The notes beneath the pieces were generated by a model. That model made no database searches, had not been told where the DNA came from, and worked only from the letters and a program-made list of their open reading frames with translations. Both the position numbers and the translations under genes were made by a program. A stretch of 64,000 bases of DNA from Paraburkholderia sp. BCC1884 (GTDB taxonomy: Bacteria; Pseudomonadota; Gammaproteobacteria; Burkholderiales; Burkholderiaceae): NCBI RefSeq assembly GCF_900996225.1, contig NZ_CAAJGL010000068.1:186001-250000 (forward strand), read 5' to 3'. Shown here piece by piece: positions 16,313-24,501 of the stretch. Every line of letters starts with the position of its first letter. The first letter of the stretch is position 1.

Positions 16313-16627
16313 ATGACTGATCAATGGCGCTGCGCCGGCCATGCCGGCGACCTGTCCGACGACGCGCCGCTCGAGTTCAAACTCGACGGCACTGAAATCG
16401 GCATCTACAAGGTGGGCGACGCGCTGTACGCGCTGGAAAACGTCTGCCCCCATGCGTACGCGTTGCTGACGCAGGGCTTCGTCGACGGCGATACCGTCGA
16501 GTGCCCGCTGCACGAAGCCGTGTTCCATATCCCTACGGGCAAATGCCTGAAAGAACCCGGCGGCCGCGACCTGAAGATGTATTCCGTCCGTCTCGCCGGT
16601 GAAGAAATCCAGATCAAGGTGGAATGA
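16313..16627 (+). CDS. Rieske-type [2Fe-2S] ferredoxin
   Basis: A 104-residue Rieske ferredoxin. Cluster ligands are visible as C45-P-H47 and C64-P-L-H67 (CPHAYALLTQGFVDGD and ECPLHEAVFH). Such small soluble proteins carry electrons from a reductase to the terminal Rieske oxygenase. It is the first gene of the operon, with the ribosome site AGGAGAAGG upstream and the palindromic operator 23 nt before the start. The partners are the oxygenase at 16990 and the reductase at 26987. The next gene starts 1 nt after its stop. Confidence 0.95.
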   Translation: MTDQWRCAGHAGDLSDDAPLEFKLDGTEIGIYKVGDALYALENVCPHAYALLTQGFVDGDTVECPLHEAVFHIPTGKCLKEPGGRDLKMYSVRLAGEEIQIKVE

Positions 16628-16628
16628 C

Positions 16629-16940
16629 ATGCGAGAGCAAATCGTGAACTTCAATCCCTTCCTGAAGCCGTGGCTCGCGCCGCAGCCGAACAACGTCGCC
16701 GGCAAGGGCGTGATCGAAAAGCCGGGCGAGACCGAAAACTTCATCTGGCAAACGCGTAAGGCCGAGCCCACCCAATACGAAAACGACTTCGGCGACGCGC
16801 TCGAAAAAGTTTTCGAAGCCGGCGCAGTCGAGTTGCAGGAAGTGGTCGACGGTTTGAACCGCGTTGGCTTCCGTACTCCGGAAGGCAACGCGTGGGACGC
16901 CGACCGCCTCGCCGCCGAATTCCGCCTGCTCGCCGAATAA
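16629..16940 (+). CDS. Small recombinase-like helix-turn-helix protein of unknown role
   Basis: A 103-residue protein between ferredoxin and oxygenase. The N-terminal half is extended and Pro/Asn-rich (VNFNPFLKPWLAPQPNN), followed by a NFIWQTRKAEPTQYENDFGD segment. The C-terminal half looks like a recombinase-type helix-turn-helix (VELQEVVDGLNRVGFRTPEG, then WDADRLAAEFRLLAE). Similar small proteins are known beside Rieske oxygenase genes, but I know of no assigned function. The ATG at 16629 follows the ferredoxin stop with an AGGTGGA ribosome site. It could be a regulator, an assembly factor or an oxygenase subunit. Confidence 0.75.
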   Translation: MREQIVNFNPFLKPWLAPQPNNVAGKGVIEKPGETENFIWQTRKAEPTQYENDFGDALEKVFEAGAVELQEVVDGLNRVGFRTPEGNAWDADRLAAEFRLLAE

Positions 16941-16989
16941 GCGCGCTTTCCCGAACACGTTTCATCGCTTTCGTCTCCGGAGTCTTTTC

Positions 16990-18087
16990 ATGACGTCCCC
17001 CAATACAACGACTCAAGGCGCGGCCGACCCGATCCAGTCTTATCTGGACAGAGGTCTGCGCAACTACTGGTATCCCGTGGCACCGAGCTGGCAAGTCGGC
17101 GACGCGCCGGTCGGCATCACGCGTCTCGGCGATCAGATCGTCCTGTGGCGCGACAAGGAAGGCAAAGTCCGCGCGCTCGAAGACCGCTGCCCGCATCGCG
17201 GCGCGCGTCTGTCGCTGGGTTGGAATCTCGGCAGCAGCGTTGCGTGCTGGTATCACGGCATTGAAATCGACGGCAGCGGCGAAGTCACCAAAGTGCCGGC
17301 CGTGTCGAACTGCCCGCTGGAAGGCCAGAAGTGCGTCAAGTCGTATCCGGTCGAAGAACACGCCGGCGCGATCTTCCTGTGGTTCGGCGATGACGCGCAC
17401 AAAGAACCCACGCCGCTCGTCCTGCCCGAGGAGTTGGTCGGCGAGGAGTACGCGAGCTTCCTGTGCGTGTCGAACTGGAAGTGCAATTACCAGTACGCCA
17501 TCGACAACGTGATGGACCCGATGCACGGCGCGTATCTGCACGCGACTTCGCACTCGATGGCGGACGGCGACAAGCAGGCCGACATGCGTGTGCGCAAGAC
17601 CGAAACCGGTTTGATGTTCGAAAAGGTCGGCCAGCGCGACGTGAACTTCGACTGGGTCGAACTCGGTGAAACCGGTTGCCTGTGGATGCGCCTCGCGATT
17701 CCGTACAAGAAGAAGTTCGGTCCGGGCGGCAACTTTGGAATCATCGGCTTCGCCGTGCCAGTCGATGAAGACAACTGCCAGGTCTACTTCTGGCGTACCC
17801 GCAAGGTGCAAGGCTGGCAGCGCGACGCGTGGCGCTTCATGTATCGCAACCGTCTGGAAGGTTTGCACTGGGCCGTGCTCGAGCAAGACCGCTACGTGCT
17901 GGAAAGCATGGCGCCGAATGCACGCAATCAGGAATTCCTCTATCAGCACGACGTCGGCATGACGCGTGTGCGCCGCATGCTGCGTCAGCGTGCGCAGCAG
18001 GATTTCGCGGCGCTGGACGCGCATCGCGCTCAAGCGCAAGCAGCGGACGCCGGCCAGCAAGCAGAAGCAGGCCACAGCCATGCATAA
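16990..18087 (+). CDS. Rieske non-heme iron oxygenase, catalytic subunit
   Basis: A 365-residue terminal oxygenase. The N-terminal Rieske domain has C67-P-H69 and C86-W-Y-H89 (RCPHRGARLSLGW and ACWYHG). The catalytic domain has the mononuclear iron motif D176-P-M-H179-x4-H184 (NVMDPMHGAYLHATSH). The size and lack of a beta-subunit gene place it with the homo-oligomeric, phthalate-oxygenase/VanA-like class, which hydroxylate or O-demethylate aromatic acids. GGAG lies 8 nt before ATG 16990. The stop overlaps the next SDR start by 8 nt. The C-terminus is His/Ala/Gln-rich. The substrate is unknown. Confidence 0.92.
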   Translation: MTSPNTTTQGAADPIQSYLDRGLRNYWYPVAPSWQVGDAPVGITRLGDQIVLWRDKEGKVRALEDRCPHRGARLSLGWNLGSSVACWYHGIEIDGSGEVTKVPAVSNCPLEGQKCVKSYPVEEHAGAIFLWFGDDAHKEPTPLVLPEELVGEEYASFLCVSNWKCNYQYAIDNVMDPMHGAYLHATSHSMADGDKQADMRVRKTETGLMFEKVGQRDVNFDWVELGETGCLWMRLAIPYKKKFGPGGNFGIIGFAVPVDEDNCQVYFWRTRKVQGWQRDAWRFMYRNRLEGLHWAVLEQDRYVLESMAPNARNQEFLYQHDVGMTRVRRMLRQRAQQDFAALDAHRAQAQAADAGQQAEAGHSHA

Positions 18088-18838
18088 CGAAGCGCTCGAC
18101 GGTCGCCGGGTTCTGGTGACGGGCGGCGCGCGTGGTCTCGGCGCCGCGTTCGTCCGTGCGCTGGTTCAAGCCGGCGCGCGAGTGGTGTTCGGCGACGTGC
18201 TGCACGACGAAGGTCGTGCACTCGCGGCATCGCTTGCCGCGCAAGGACACGCGGCGACGTATCTGCCGCTCGATCTCGCCGATCCCGCCAGCATCACGCA
18301 ATTCGCGCAGCAAGCCGCCGCGCAACTCGGCGGCCTCGATGCGCTGATCAACAACGCGGCGATCACCAACTCCGGCGGCAAGTTCGCCGACGAGTTGTCG
18401 GTCGACACATGGGACGCGGTGATGAACGTCAACGTGCGCGGCACCTGGCTGATGAGCACCGCTGCGCTGCCGTTTCTGCGCGATTCGGCCCGCGGCTGCA
18501 TCGTCAATATCGCCTCGGACACGGCGATGTGGGGAGCGCCGAAGCTGCTCGCTTATGTCGCCAGCAAGGGCGCGGTGATCTCGATGACCCGCTCGCTGGC
18601 GCGCGAATTCGGTGCGCACAACGTGACGGTCAACGCGATCGCGCCGGGCCTCACGGAAGTCGAAGCGACTGCTTATGTGCCCGCCGAGCGTCACCAGTAT
18701 TACTTGCAAGGCCGCGCGCTGCCGCGTGCCCAGGTGCCCGACGACGTGACCGGGCCGGTGCTGTTCCTCTTGTCCGATGCCGCGCGCTTCGTGACGGGCC
18801 AACTGCTGCCGGTGAACGGCGGCTTCGTGATGAATTGA
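18080..18838 (+). CDS. Short-chain dehydrogenase, probable dihydrodiol or alcohol dehydrogenase
   Basis: A 252-residue classical SDR with the NAD(P) motif TGGARGLG (14-21), NNAAI (91-95) and an intact catalytic set, S146 (IVNIASD), Y159 and K163 (LAYVASKG). Placed directly after the oxygenase and overlapping it by 8 nt, it most likely oxidises the hydroxylated product, for example a cis-dihydrodiol to a catechol. D40 after the second beta strand suggests a preference for NAD. Its active site is complete, unlike the SDR at 21207. Confidence 0.9.
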   Translation: MHNEALDGRRVLVTGGARGLGAAFVRALVQAGARVVFGDVLHDEGRALAASLAAQGHAATYLPLDLADPASITQFAQQAAAQLGGLDALINNAAITNSGGKFADELSVDTWDAVMNVNVRGTWLMSTAALPFLRDSARGCIVNIASDTAMWGAPKLLAYVASKGAVISMTRSLAREFGAHNVTVNAIAPGLTEVEATAYVPAERHQYYLQGRALPRAQVPDDVTGPVLFLLSDAARFVTGQLLPVNGGFVMN

Positions 18839-18864
18839 TCTTGTCGAATCGAAAGGAGAAGGAA

Positions 18865-19392
18865 ATGGCGGACGCCGATATCGAACGCAAATCGTGGGAA
18901 CAACCTGCGGACGCGAGTTTTGGTCAATGGCTGGACAGCCGCGTGGCGCGTCTGGAAACGCGTCGCTACGACTGGGATGCACTGAAGTTCCAGGCCGACT
19001 ACGACCCGAAATATCGCCGCGCGCAAATGCGCTACGTCGGCACCGGTGGCACCGGCGTCGCGAAAGACATGAACACGGTGCCCGCGGGCGGCTTCACGTT
19101 TTCGACGATGGTGATCCCGGCCGGCAACATCGGCCCCAGCCACATCCATATGGATGTCGAAGAGATCTTCTTCGTGCTGCGCGGCAAGATGAAAGTGGTC
19201 TGCGAGAAAGACGGTGAAACGTGGGAAGCCGTGCTCGGCGAACGCGATCTGATCTCGGTGCCGCCGGGCGTGTACCGCACGGAAGTGAACATCGGCGAAG
19301 AAGACGCGCTGATGTGCGTGATGCTCGGTTCGGCGAAGCCGATCACGCCGACGTATCCGCCGGATTCGCCGCTCGCCAGGCTCAAGCGTTAA
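18865..19392 (+). CDS. Single-domain cupin protein
   Basis: A 175-residue protein with one cupin barrel. The first metal motif is present: GNIGPSHIHMDVEEIFFVLR gives H93, H95 and E99/E100. In the second motif (DLISVPPGVYRTEVN) the usual His after PxG-x2 is R138, so the fourth metal ligand may be missing or supplied differently. It could be a ring-cleavage or ketone-cleaving dioxygenase, an isomerase or a sensor. A strong AAAGGAGAAGG ribosome site precedes ATG 18865. It lies in the operon between SDR and hydrolase. Confidence 0.8.
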   Translation: MADADIERKSWEQPADASFGQWLDSRVARLETRRYDWDALKFQADYDPKYRRAQMRYVGTGGTGVAKDMNTVPAGGFTFSTMVIPAGNIGPSHIHMDVEEIFFVLRGKMKVVCEKDGETWEAVLGERDLISVPPGVYRTEVNIGEEDALMCVMLGSAKPITPTYPPDSPLARLKR

Positions 19393-19430
19393 GCCGGCTT
19401 CGTTGTTTTAAACCACCCGCGAAGGAAATC

Positions 19431-20321
19431 ATGTCCGCTGTCCCGTCCGTCACCGTCGATCAGAACGCCTCGCTCGAAGCACGCCTTGCGCGCTTCCCGG
19501 CGCAGCAGACCTGGTTGGCCTCGCAACGCGCGGTGAGCTATCGCGAAGTGGATAGCGCAAATAGCGATGCGCTACCGCTCGTGTTGCTGCACGGTATCGG
19601 TTCGGGTGCGGCGTCGTGGGTGCAGCAGTTCGAAGCGCTTGGCACGACGCGTCGCGTTTTGGCGTGGGACGCGCCGGGCTACGGCGCCTCCACGCCGGTC
19701 GCGGCGGACTCGCCGAACGCAGGCGACTACGCAAGCGTGCTGAAGGAATGGCTCGACGCGCTGGGCATCGAACGCTGTGTGTTGCTCGGACACTCGCTCG
19801 GCGCGATCGTTGCGGGTGCGTTTGCCGTGGCGCAACCGATGCGCGTCGCCGGCTTGTTGCTGTTGTCGCCTGCTGGCGGGTACGGTTCCGCGTCCGCAGA
19901 GGTGCGCAATACGAAACGCGATCAACGCCTCGCGATGTTGAGCGAACTCGGCCCGCAAGGACTCGCCGATAAGCGCAGCAGCAATATGTTGTCGGCTCAC
20001 GCAAGCGACGAAGCCCGCGCGTGGGTGCGCTGGAACATGTCACGCGTGATCCCGCGTGGCTATGCTCAGGCGACGCATCTACTCGCCAACGCCGACCTCG
20101 CGAGCGACCTTGCGCGTCACACCGGCCGCATCAATGTTGCAGTCGGCGCCGACGACACCATCACGCCGCCCGACGCCTGCGAACGGCTCGCGCTCGCCGC
20201 ATCCACCCAATTGCAGATTGTGCCGCGAGCAGGACACGCCGGCTATATCGAAGCACCCACCGCGTACACCGCGATCATCGACACGTTCTGTCGCGCCTGC
20301 GACGGACAACGGAGCCAATGA
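19431..20321 (+). CDS. Alpha/beta hydrolase, possible meta-cleavage product hydrolase
   Basis: A 296-residue alpha/beta-fold hydrolase. It has the oxyanion region LPLVLLHGIGSGAASW, the nucleophile elbow GHSLG, an acid region GADDTITPP and the catalytic His in RAGHAGYIEAP. Size and motif order match C-C bond hydrolases acting after extradiol ring cleavage (BphD/TodF class), though esterase or lactonase roles cannot be excluded. GAAGGAAAT precedes the ATG at 19431. The IclR gene follows after a 1-nt gap. Confidence 0.88.
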   Translation: MSAVPSVTVDQNASLEARLARFPAQQTWLASQRAVSYREVDSANSDALPLVLLHGIGSGAASWVQQFEALGTTRRVLAWDAPGYGASTPVAADSPNAGDYASVLKEWLDALGIERCVLLGHSLGAIVAGAFAVAQPMRVAGLLLLSPAGGYGSASAEVRNTKRDQRLAMLSELGPQGLADKRSSNMLSAHASDEARAWVRWNMSRVIPRGYAQATHLLANADLASDLARHTGRINVAVGADDTITPPDACERLALAASTQLQIVPRAGHAGYIEAPTAYTAIIDTFCRACDGQRSQ

Positions 20322-20322
20322 A

Positions 20323-21207
20323 ATGACGCCCGACACGATTAACGCCGAGCGCGACGCGGACGACGACCGCAACGACACCAGCAGCGAGTCTACGTACCGC
20401 GTGCCGGGTCTCGAACGCGGTCTGAAGATCCTCACGGAGTTCTCGCCGCGTGAGCCGGTCCTCGGCGCACCGGAGTTGTCCAGGCGCCTGAAGATTCCTC
20501 GCACGACGGTATTCCGTCTGCTGCAAACACTCGAATCGCTTGGGTTTCTCGAGCGGGCCGACAAGGATCGCAACTATCGACTCGGCGTCGCCGTGCTGCG
20601 GCTCGGCTTCGAGTACCTGAGCTCGCTCGAATTGACGGACCTCGGCTTGCCGATCATCGAAGCGCTGCGTGACGACACCGGTCTTACGAGTCACATCGTG
20701 ATTCGTGACGGACGCGATGTCGTGTTCGTCGCCAAGGCGCAAAGCCATGCGCCGATTTTCAGTTCGGTGAAGGTGAACGTCGGCACCCGTCTGCCCGCTT
20801 ATGCGACTACGCATGGCCAGGTGCTGATGGGCGACATGTCGCTCGACGATCTGAAGAAGCTGTATCCCGAACCGGAACTCGAGCGCTACACGAAGCAAAC
20901 GCCGGCCACCGTCGACGACCTGTACGAGCGGGTTCGCGACGACGCGCAACGCGGTTTCGCGATCAGCGAGTCGTCGTTCGAGCGCGGCATTTCGGTAGTC
21001 AGCGTGCCGGTGCGTAACGACACGGGGCGCATCGTCGCCGTGATTACCACGACGATTCCGCGCCACGAGATCGACGCGTCGCTGCTCGACAGCGGCCTGA
21101 TCGACAAAGTCCGCCGCGCGGCCGACGAACTCTCGCAGCGCCTCAATTACCGGCCGAACTCCGGCCCGAATTCGGGCAGTCAATACATGAAGGCATTGGG
21201 GCTCTGA
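20323..21207 (+). CDS. IclR family transcriptional regulator (second paralogue, inside the operon)
   Basis: A 294-residue IclR protein with the same architecture as the 13753 gene: acidic N-terminus, winged helix (YRVPGLERGLKILTEFSPRE, IPRTTVFRLLQTLE) and effector domain (DVVFVAKAQSHAPIFSS, ATTHGQVLMGDMS, SESSFERGISVVSVPVRN). The two proteins are very similar over most of their length and appear to be paralogues. Its start follows the hydrolase stop by 1 nt and its stop overlaps the next ATG, so it is autoregulated with the operon if the operator is its target. Confidence 0.93.
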   Translation: MTPDTINAERDADDDRNDTSSESTYRVPGLERGLKILTEFSPREPVLGAPELSRRLKIPRTTVFRLLQTLESLGFLERADKDRNYRLGVAVLRLGFEYLSSLELTDLGLPIIEALRDDTGLTSHIVIRDGRDVVFVAKAQSHAPIFSSVKVNVGTRLPAYATTHGQVLMGDMSLDDLKKLYPEPELERYTKQTPATVDDLYERVRDDAQRGFAISESSFERGISVVSVPVRNDTGRIVAVITTTIPRHEIDASLLDSGLIDKVRRAADELSQRLNYRPNSGPNSGSQYMKALGL

Positions 21208-22004
21208 TGATCCAGATCGACTTGACCGGACAGGTAGCGGTGGTGACGGGCGGTTCGTCCGGCATCGGCCTCGCGACCGCCGAACTGTTTTTGCAAGCCG
21301 GCGCTTCGGTCGCGATCTGCGGTCGCGACACCGAACGTCTAGCGCAAGCGGAGGCCGCGCTGAACGTGCAGTTTCCCGCTGCGCAACTGCTCGCGCGCCG
21401 CTGCGACGTGCTCGACGCCGACGACGTGAGCGCCTTCGCGCAAGCCGTGCAGGCGCGCTTCGGCCGCACCGGCATGCTGGTGAACAACGCGGGTCAGGGC
21501 CGCGTGTCGACCTTCGCCGACACCACCGACGAGGCCTGGCGCGAAGAACTCGACCTCAAATACTTCAGCGTGATCCGCCCGACTCGCGCGTTCCTGCCGA
21601 TGCTGCGCGATGCGGCGAATCCGTCGATCGTCTGCGTGAATTCGCTGCTCGCACAGCAACCCGAACCGCACATGGTCGCAACCTCGTCGGCGCGCGCGGG
21701 CGTGCAGAACCTCATCAAATCGCTCGCGGTGGAACTCGCTCCGCAGCGCATTCGCGTGAATTCGATTCTGATCGGCATCGTCGAATCGGGTCAGTGGCGC
21801 CGCCGTTACGCGACGCAGGCGCAGCCAGGCCAAAGCTGGGAAGACTGGACCGGCGAACTGGCGCGCAAGAAAAACATTCCGCTAGGCCGCTTCGGTCGCC
21901 CCGAAGAAGCCGCTCAAGCGCTCTTTTATCTGGCTACGACGCTGTCGTCCTATACGACGGGCAGTCACATCGATGTTTCTGGAGGCGTTGCACGACATGT
22001 CTAA
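21207..22004 (+). CDS. SDR-fold protein with non-canonical active site
   Basis: A 265-residue SDR. The cofactor motif TGGSSGIG (14-21), the NNAGQG motif (93-98) and the active-site Ser S146 (CVNSLLAQ) are normal. Where Y-x3-K should be, the sequence is T159-S-S-A-R163 (HMVATSSARAGVQNL). It therefore lacks the catalytic Tyr and has Arg for Lys. It may use another residue, act as a hydratase- or isomerase-like enzyme, or be a binding protein. It is coupled to the IclR gene (ATG inside TGATGA) and overlaps the ThDP gene by 8 nt. Confidence 0.88.
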   Translation: MIQIDLTGQVAVVTGGSSGIGLATAELFLQAGASVAICGRDTERLAQAEAALNVQFPAAQLLARRCDVLDADDVSAFAQAVQARFGRTGMLVNNAGQGRVSTFADTTDEAWREELDLKYFSVIRPTRAFLPMLRDAANPSIVCVNSLLAQQPEPHMVATSSARAGVQNLIKSLAVELAPQRIRVNSILIGIVESGQWRRRYATQAQPGQSWEDWTGELARKKNIPLGRFGRPEEAAQALFYLATTLSSYTTGSHIDVSGGVARHV

Positions 22005-23655
22005 TAAAACCACCGTTGGCGAACTGATCGCCGCCTTTCTCGAGCAATGCGGCGTTCAAACCGCATTCGGCGTGATCTCGATCCACAACATGCCGATCCT
22101 CGATGCGATCCATAACCGCGGCAAGATCCGCTACGTCGGCGCACGCGGCGAAGCCGGCGCGCTGAACATGGCCGACGGTCTCGCACGCGTTTCCGGCGGC
22201 CTCGGCGTCGCCTTCACCAGCACCGGCACCGCGGCGGGCAACGCAGCAGGCGCGATGGTCGAAGCGCTGACGGCCGGCACCGCGCTGCTGCACGTCACCG
22301 GCCAGATCGAAACCGAATACCTGGACCAGGACCTCGCGTATATCCACGAAGCGCCGGACCAGTTGTCGATGCTGTCGTCGATCTCGAAGGCCGCATTCCG
22401 CGTGCGCTCGGTCGAAACCGCGCTGCCGACGATCCGCGAAGCCGTGCGCGTCGCGCAAACCGCGCCGAGCGGCCCGGTCAGCGTCGAGATTCCGATCGAC
22501 ATTCAAGCGGCCGAAGTCGAATGGCCGGCCGATCTCGCCGCGCCGCATATCACGACGCTTACGCATTGCAGTACGCGCGTCGCGCAACTCGCCGAGCAAC
22601 TCGCGAAAGCCAGGCGCCCGCTGCTGTGGCTGGGCGGCGGCACGCGTCACGCGACCCGGGCGGTCGAGCGTCTGGTGGCGTTGGGCTTCGGCGTGGTGAC
22701 CAGCGTGCAGGGCCGTGGCGTGCTGCCGGAAGATCATCCGGCGACGCTTGGCGCGTTCAACGTGCATGCCTCGGTCGAGAGCTTCTATAAGACGTGCGAT
22801 GCGCTGGTGGTGGTCGGTTCGCGTCTGCGCGGCAATGAGACGCTGAAATACAAGTTGGCGTTGCCGCAACCGTTGTATCGCATCGACGCCGACGCGCTCG
22901 CCGATAACCGCGGCTATCGCAACGAGATGTTCATTCACGGCGACGCGGCTTCCGTACTCGATGAACTGGCGACGTTGCTCGAAGGCCGCCTCAAGGTCGA
23001 TCCGACCTTCGCGCAAGACCTGGCCGCCGCGCGCGAAACCGCCGTCGCCGACGTAGGCAAGGGCCTCGGCCCGTACAAGCGTCTCGTCGACGCACTGCAA
23101 GCCGCAGTGGGCCGCGACTACAACTGGGTGCGCGACGTCACGATTTCGAACAGCACGTGGGGCAACCGCATGCTGAAGATTTTCTCGCCGCGCGCGGGCG
23201 TTCATGCTCTCGGCGGCGGCATCGGTCAGGGCATGCAGATGGGAATCGGTGCCGCGCTTGCAGGCAACGCGGCGAAGACGGTGTGCCTCGTGGGCGATGG
23301 CGGCCTGATGGTCAACGTCGGCGAGCTCGCGACGGCCGTGCAGGAAAACGCCAACGTGATGATCGTGCTGATGAACGATCAGTGCTACGGCGTGATCCGC
23401 AATATTCAGGACGCGCAATACGGCGGCCGCCGCTGCTACGTCGATCTGCACCAGCCGGATTTCGCGCAGTTCTGCGAGAGCTTGAAGCTCACGCACTACC
23501 GCATCAAGTCGCTCGACCAGGCCGACGCGATCATCCGCGAAGGCATGGCGAAGACGGGTCCGGTGCTGGTCGAAGTGGACATGTTGTCGGTCGGCTCGTT
23601 TGCCACCGCGTTCGCGGGTCCGCCGGTCAAGAAAGAGGAGCCGGAACATGCGTGA
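21997..23655 (+). CDS. Thiamine-diphosphate-dependent enzyme (decarboxylase or acetolactate-synthase-like)
   Basis: A 552-residue ThDP enzyme with the usual three domains. The cofactor-activating Glu is E52 ([14 protein letters not shown]), the middle domain spans about 190-330, and the C-terminal ThDP motif [17 protein letters not shown] runs on to LMNDQ. The family includes benzoylformate decarboxylase and acetolactate synthase; the specificity cannot be read. With the adjacent aldehyde dehydrogenase it could decarboxylate a 2-oxo acid to an aldehyde. ATG 21997 is chosen because GGAGG lies upstream; a frame-extending ATG at 21973 has no ribosome site. Confidence 0.88.
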   Translation: MSNKTTVGELIAAFLEQCGVQTAFGVISIHNMPILDAIHNRGKIRYVGARGEAGALNMADGLARVSGGLGVAFTSTGTAAGNAAGAMVEALTAGTALLHVTGQIETEYLDQDLAYIHEAPDQLSMLSSISKAAFRVRSVETALPTIREAVRVAQTAPSGPVSVEIPIDIQAAEVEWPADLAAPHITTLTHCSTRVAQLAEQLAKARRPLLWLGGGTRHATRAVERLVALGFGVVTSVQGRGVLPEDHPATLGAFNVHASVESFYKTCDALVVVGSRLRGNETLKYKLALPQPLYRIDADALADNRGYRNEMFIHGDAASVLDELATLLEGRLKVDPTFAQDLAAARETAVADVGKGLGPYKRLVDALQAAVGRDYNWVRDVTISNSTWGNRMLKIFSPRAGVHALGGGIGQGMQMGIGAALAGNAAKTVCLVGDGGLMVNVGELATAVQENANVMIVLMNDQCYGVIRNIQDAQYGGRRCYVDLHQPDFAQFCESLKLTHYRIKSLDQADAIIREGMAKTGPVLVEVDMLSVGSFATAFAGPPVKKEEPEHA

Positions 23656-24478
23656 TGCCGGCTACGCGGGGCACCACGCACCCGTCGATGTCGCGATGAT
23701 CGGCTTCGGCGCGATTGGCCAGGCGGTGTATCGCTCGGTCGCCGCCGATCCAACGGTGCGCGTGTCGCACGTGATCGTGCCGGAACGCCACATGGCGTCG
23801 GTGCGCGAATTCGTGGGCGATTCGGTGGACGTGGTGACCTCTGTATCCGCATTGAGCAGCCAGCCGCATTTCGCGTTGGAATGTGCCGGTCATAGCGCCC
23901 TGGTCGATCACGTGGTGCCCTTGCTGAAGTCCGGCACGGATTGCGCGGTGGCCTCGATCGGCGCGCTATCCGACATGCTGCTGCTGGACGCGCTGTCCGC
24001 CGCCGCCGATGAAGGCGACGCCACGCTGACGCTGCTGTCGGGCGCGATCGGCGGTGTGGATGCGCTCTCCGCGGCCAAGCTCGGCGGCCTCGACGAAGTG
24101 CTGTACACCGGCCGCAAGCCGCCCACGGGCTGGCTGGGCACGCCGGCCGAACAGCTCTGCGATCTGAATGCGTTGACCGAAGAGCGGGTGATCTTCGAAG
24201 GCAGCGCGCGCGAAGCGGCGCGGCTGTATCCGAAGAACGCCAACGTAGCCGCGACGATCGCGCTGGCCGGCCTGGGTCTGGACCACACCACGGTTCGACT
24301 GATCGCCGACCCGAGCGTGACGCGCAACGTGCACCGCATTCTCGCGCGTGGCGCGTTCGGCGAAATGTCGCTCGAAATGTGCGGCAAACCATTGCCGGAT
24401 AACCCCAAGACATCCGCCTTGACGGCGTATAGCGCGATTCGCGCGCTACGCAATCGTGCCGCGCGTTGCGTGATTTAA
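23648..24478 (+). CDS. L-aspartate dehydrogenase family protein
   Basis: A 276-residue protein of the aspartate dehydrogenase/DUF108 family. The Rossmann motif is [14 protein letters not shown]; family blocks [40 protein letters not shown] (followed by a conserved His) and [19 protein letters not shown] are present. Known members convert aspartate to oxaloacetate or iminoaspartate with NAD(P). Inside an aromatic catabolic operon its substrate could be another amino or imino acid. It overlaps the ThDP gene by 8 nt, implying coupled synthesis. Confidence 0.85.
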   Translation: MRDAGYAGHHAPVDVAMIGFGAIGQAVYRSVAADPTVRVSHVIVPERHMASVREFVGDSVDVVTSVSALSSQPHFALECAGHSALVDHVVPLLKSGTDCAVASIGALSDMLLLDALSAAADEGDATLTLLSGAIGGVDALSAAKLGGLDEVLYTGRKPPTGWLGTPAEQLCDLNALTEERVIFEGSAREAARLYPKNANVAATIALAGLGLDHTTVRLIADPSVTRNVHRILARGAFGEMSLEMCGKPLPDNPKTSALTAYSAIRALRNRAARCVI

Positions 24479-24501
24479 GCCATTAGCTGAAGCAAACTGG
24501 A

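Noticed and set aside
21973..21996. Earlier ATG for the ThDP enzyme
   Set aside because: It lacks a ribosome site, and the GGAGG sequence lies downstream of it, serving ATG 21997.
21934..23649. A 571-codon minus-strand frame opposite the ThDP enzyme gene
   Set aside because: Its composition is antisense-like (Arg, His, Gln, Asp rich) with no recognisable motif, while the plus strand has a full ThDP enzyme.
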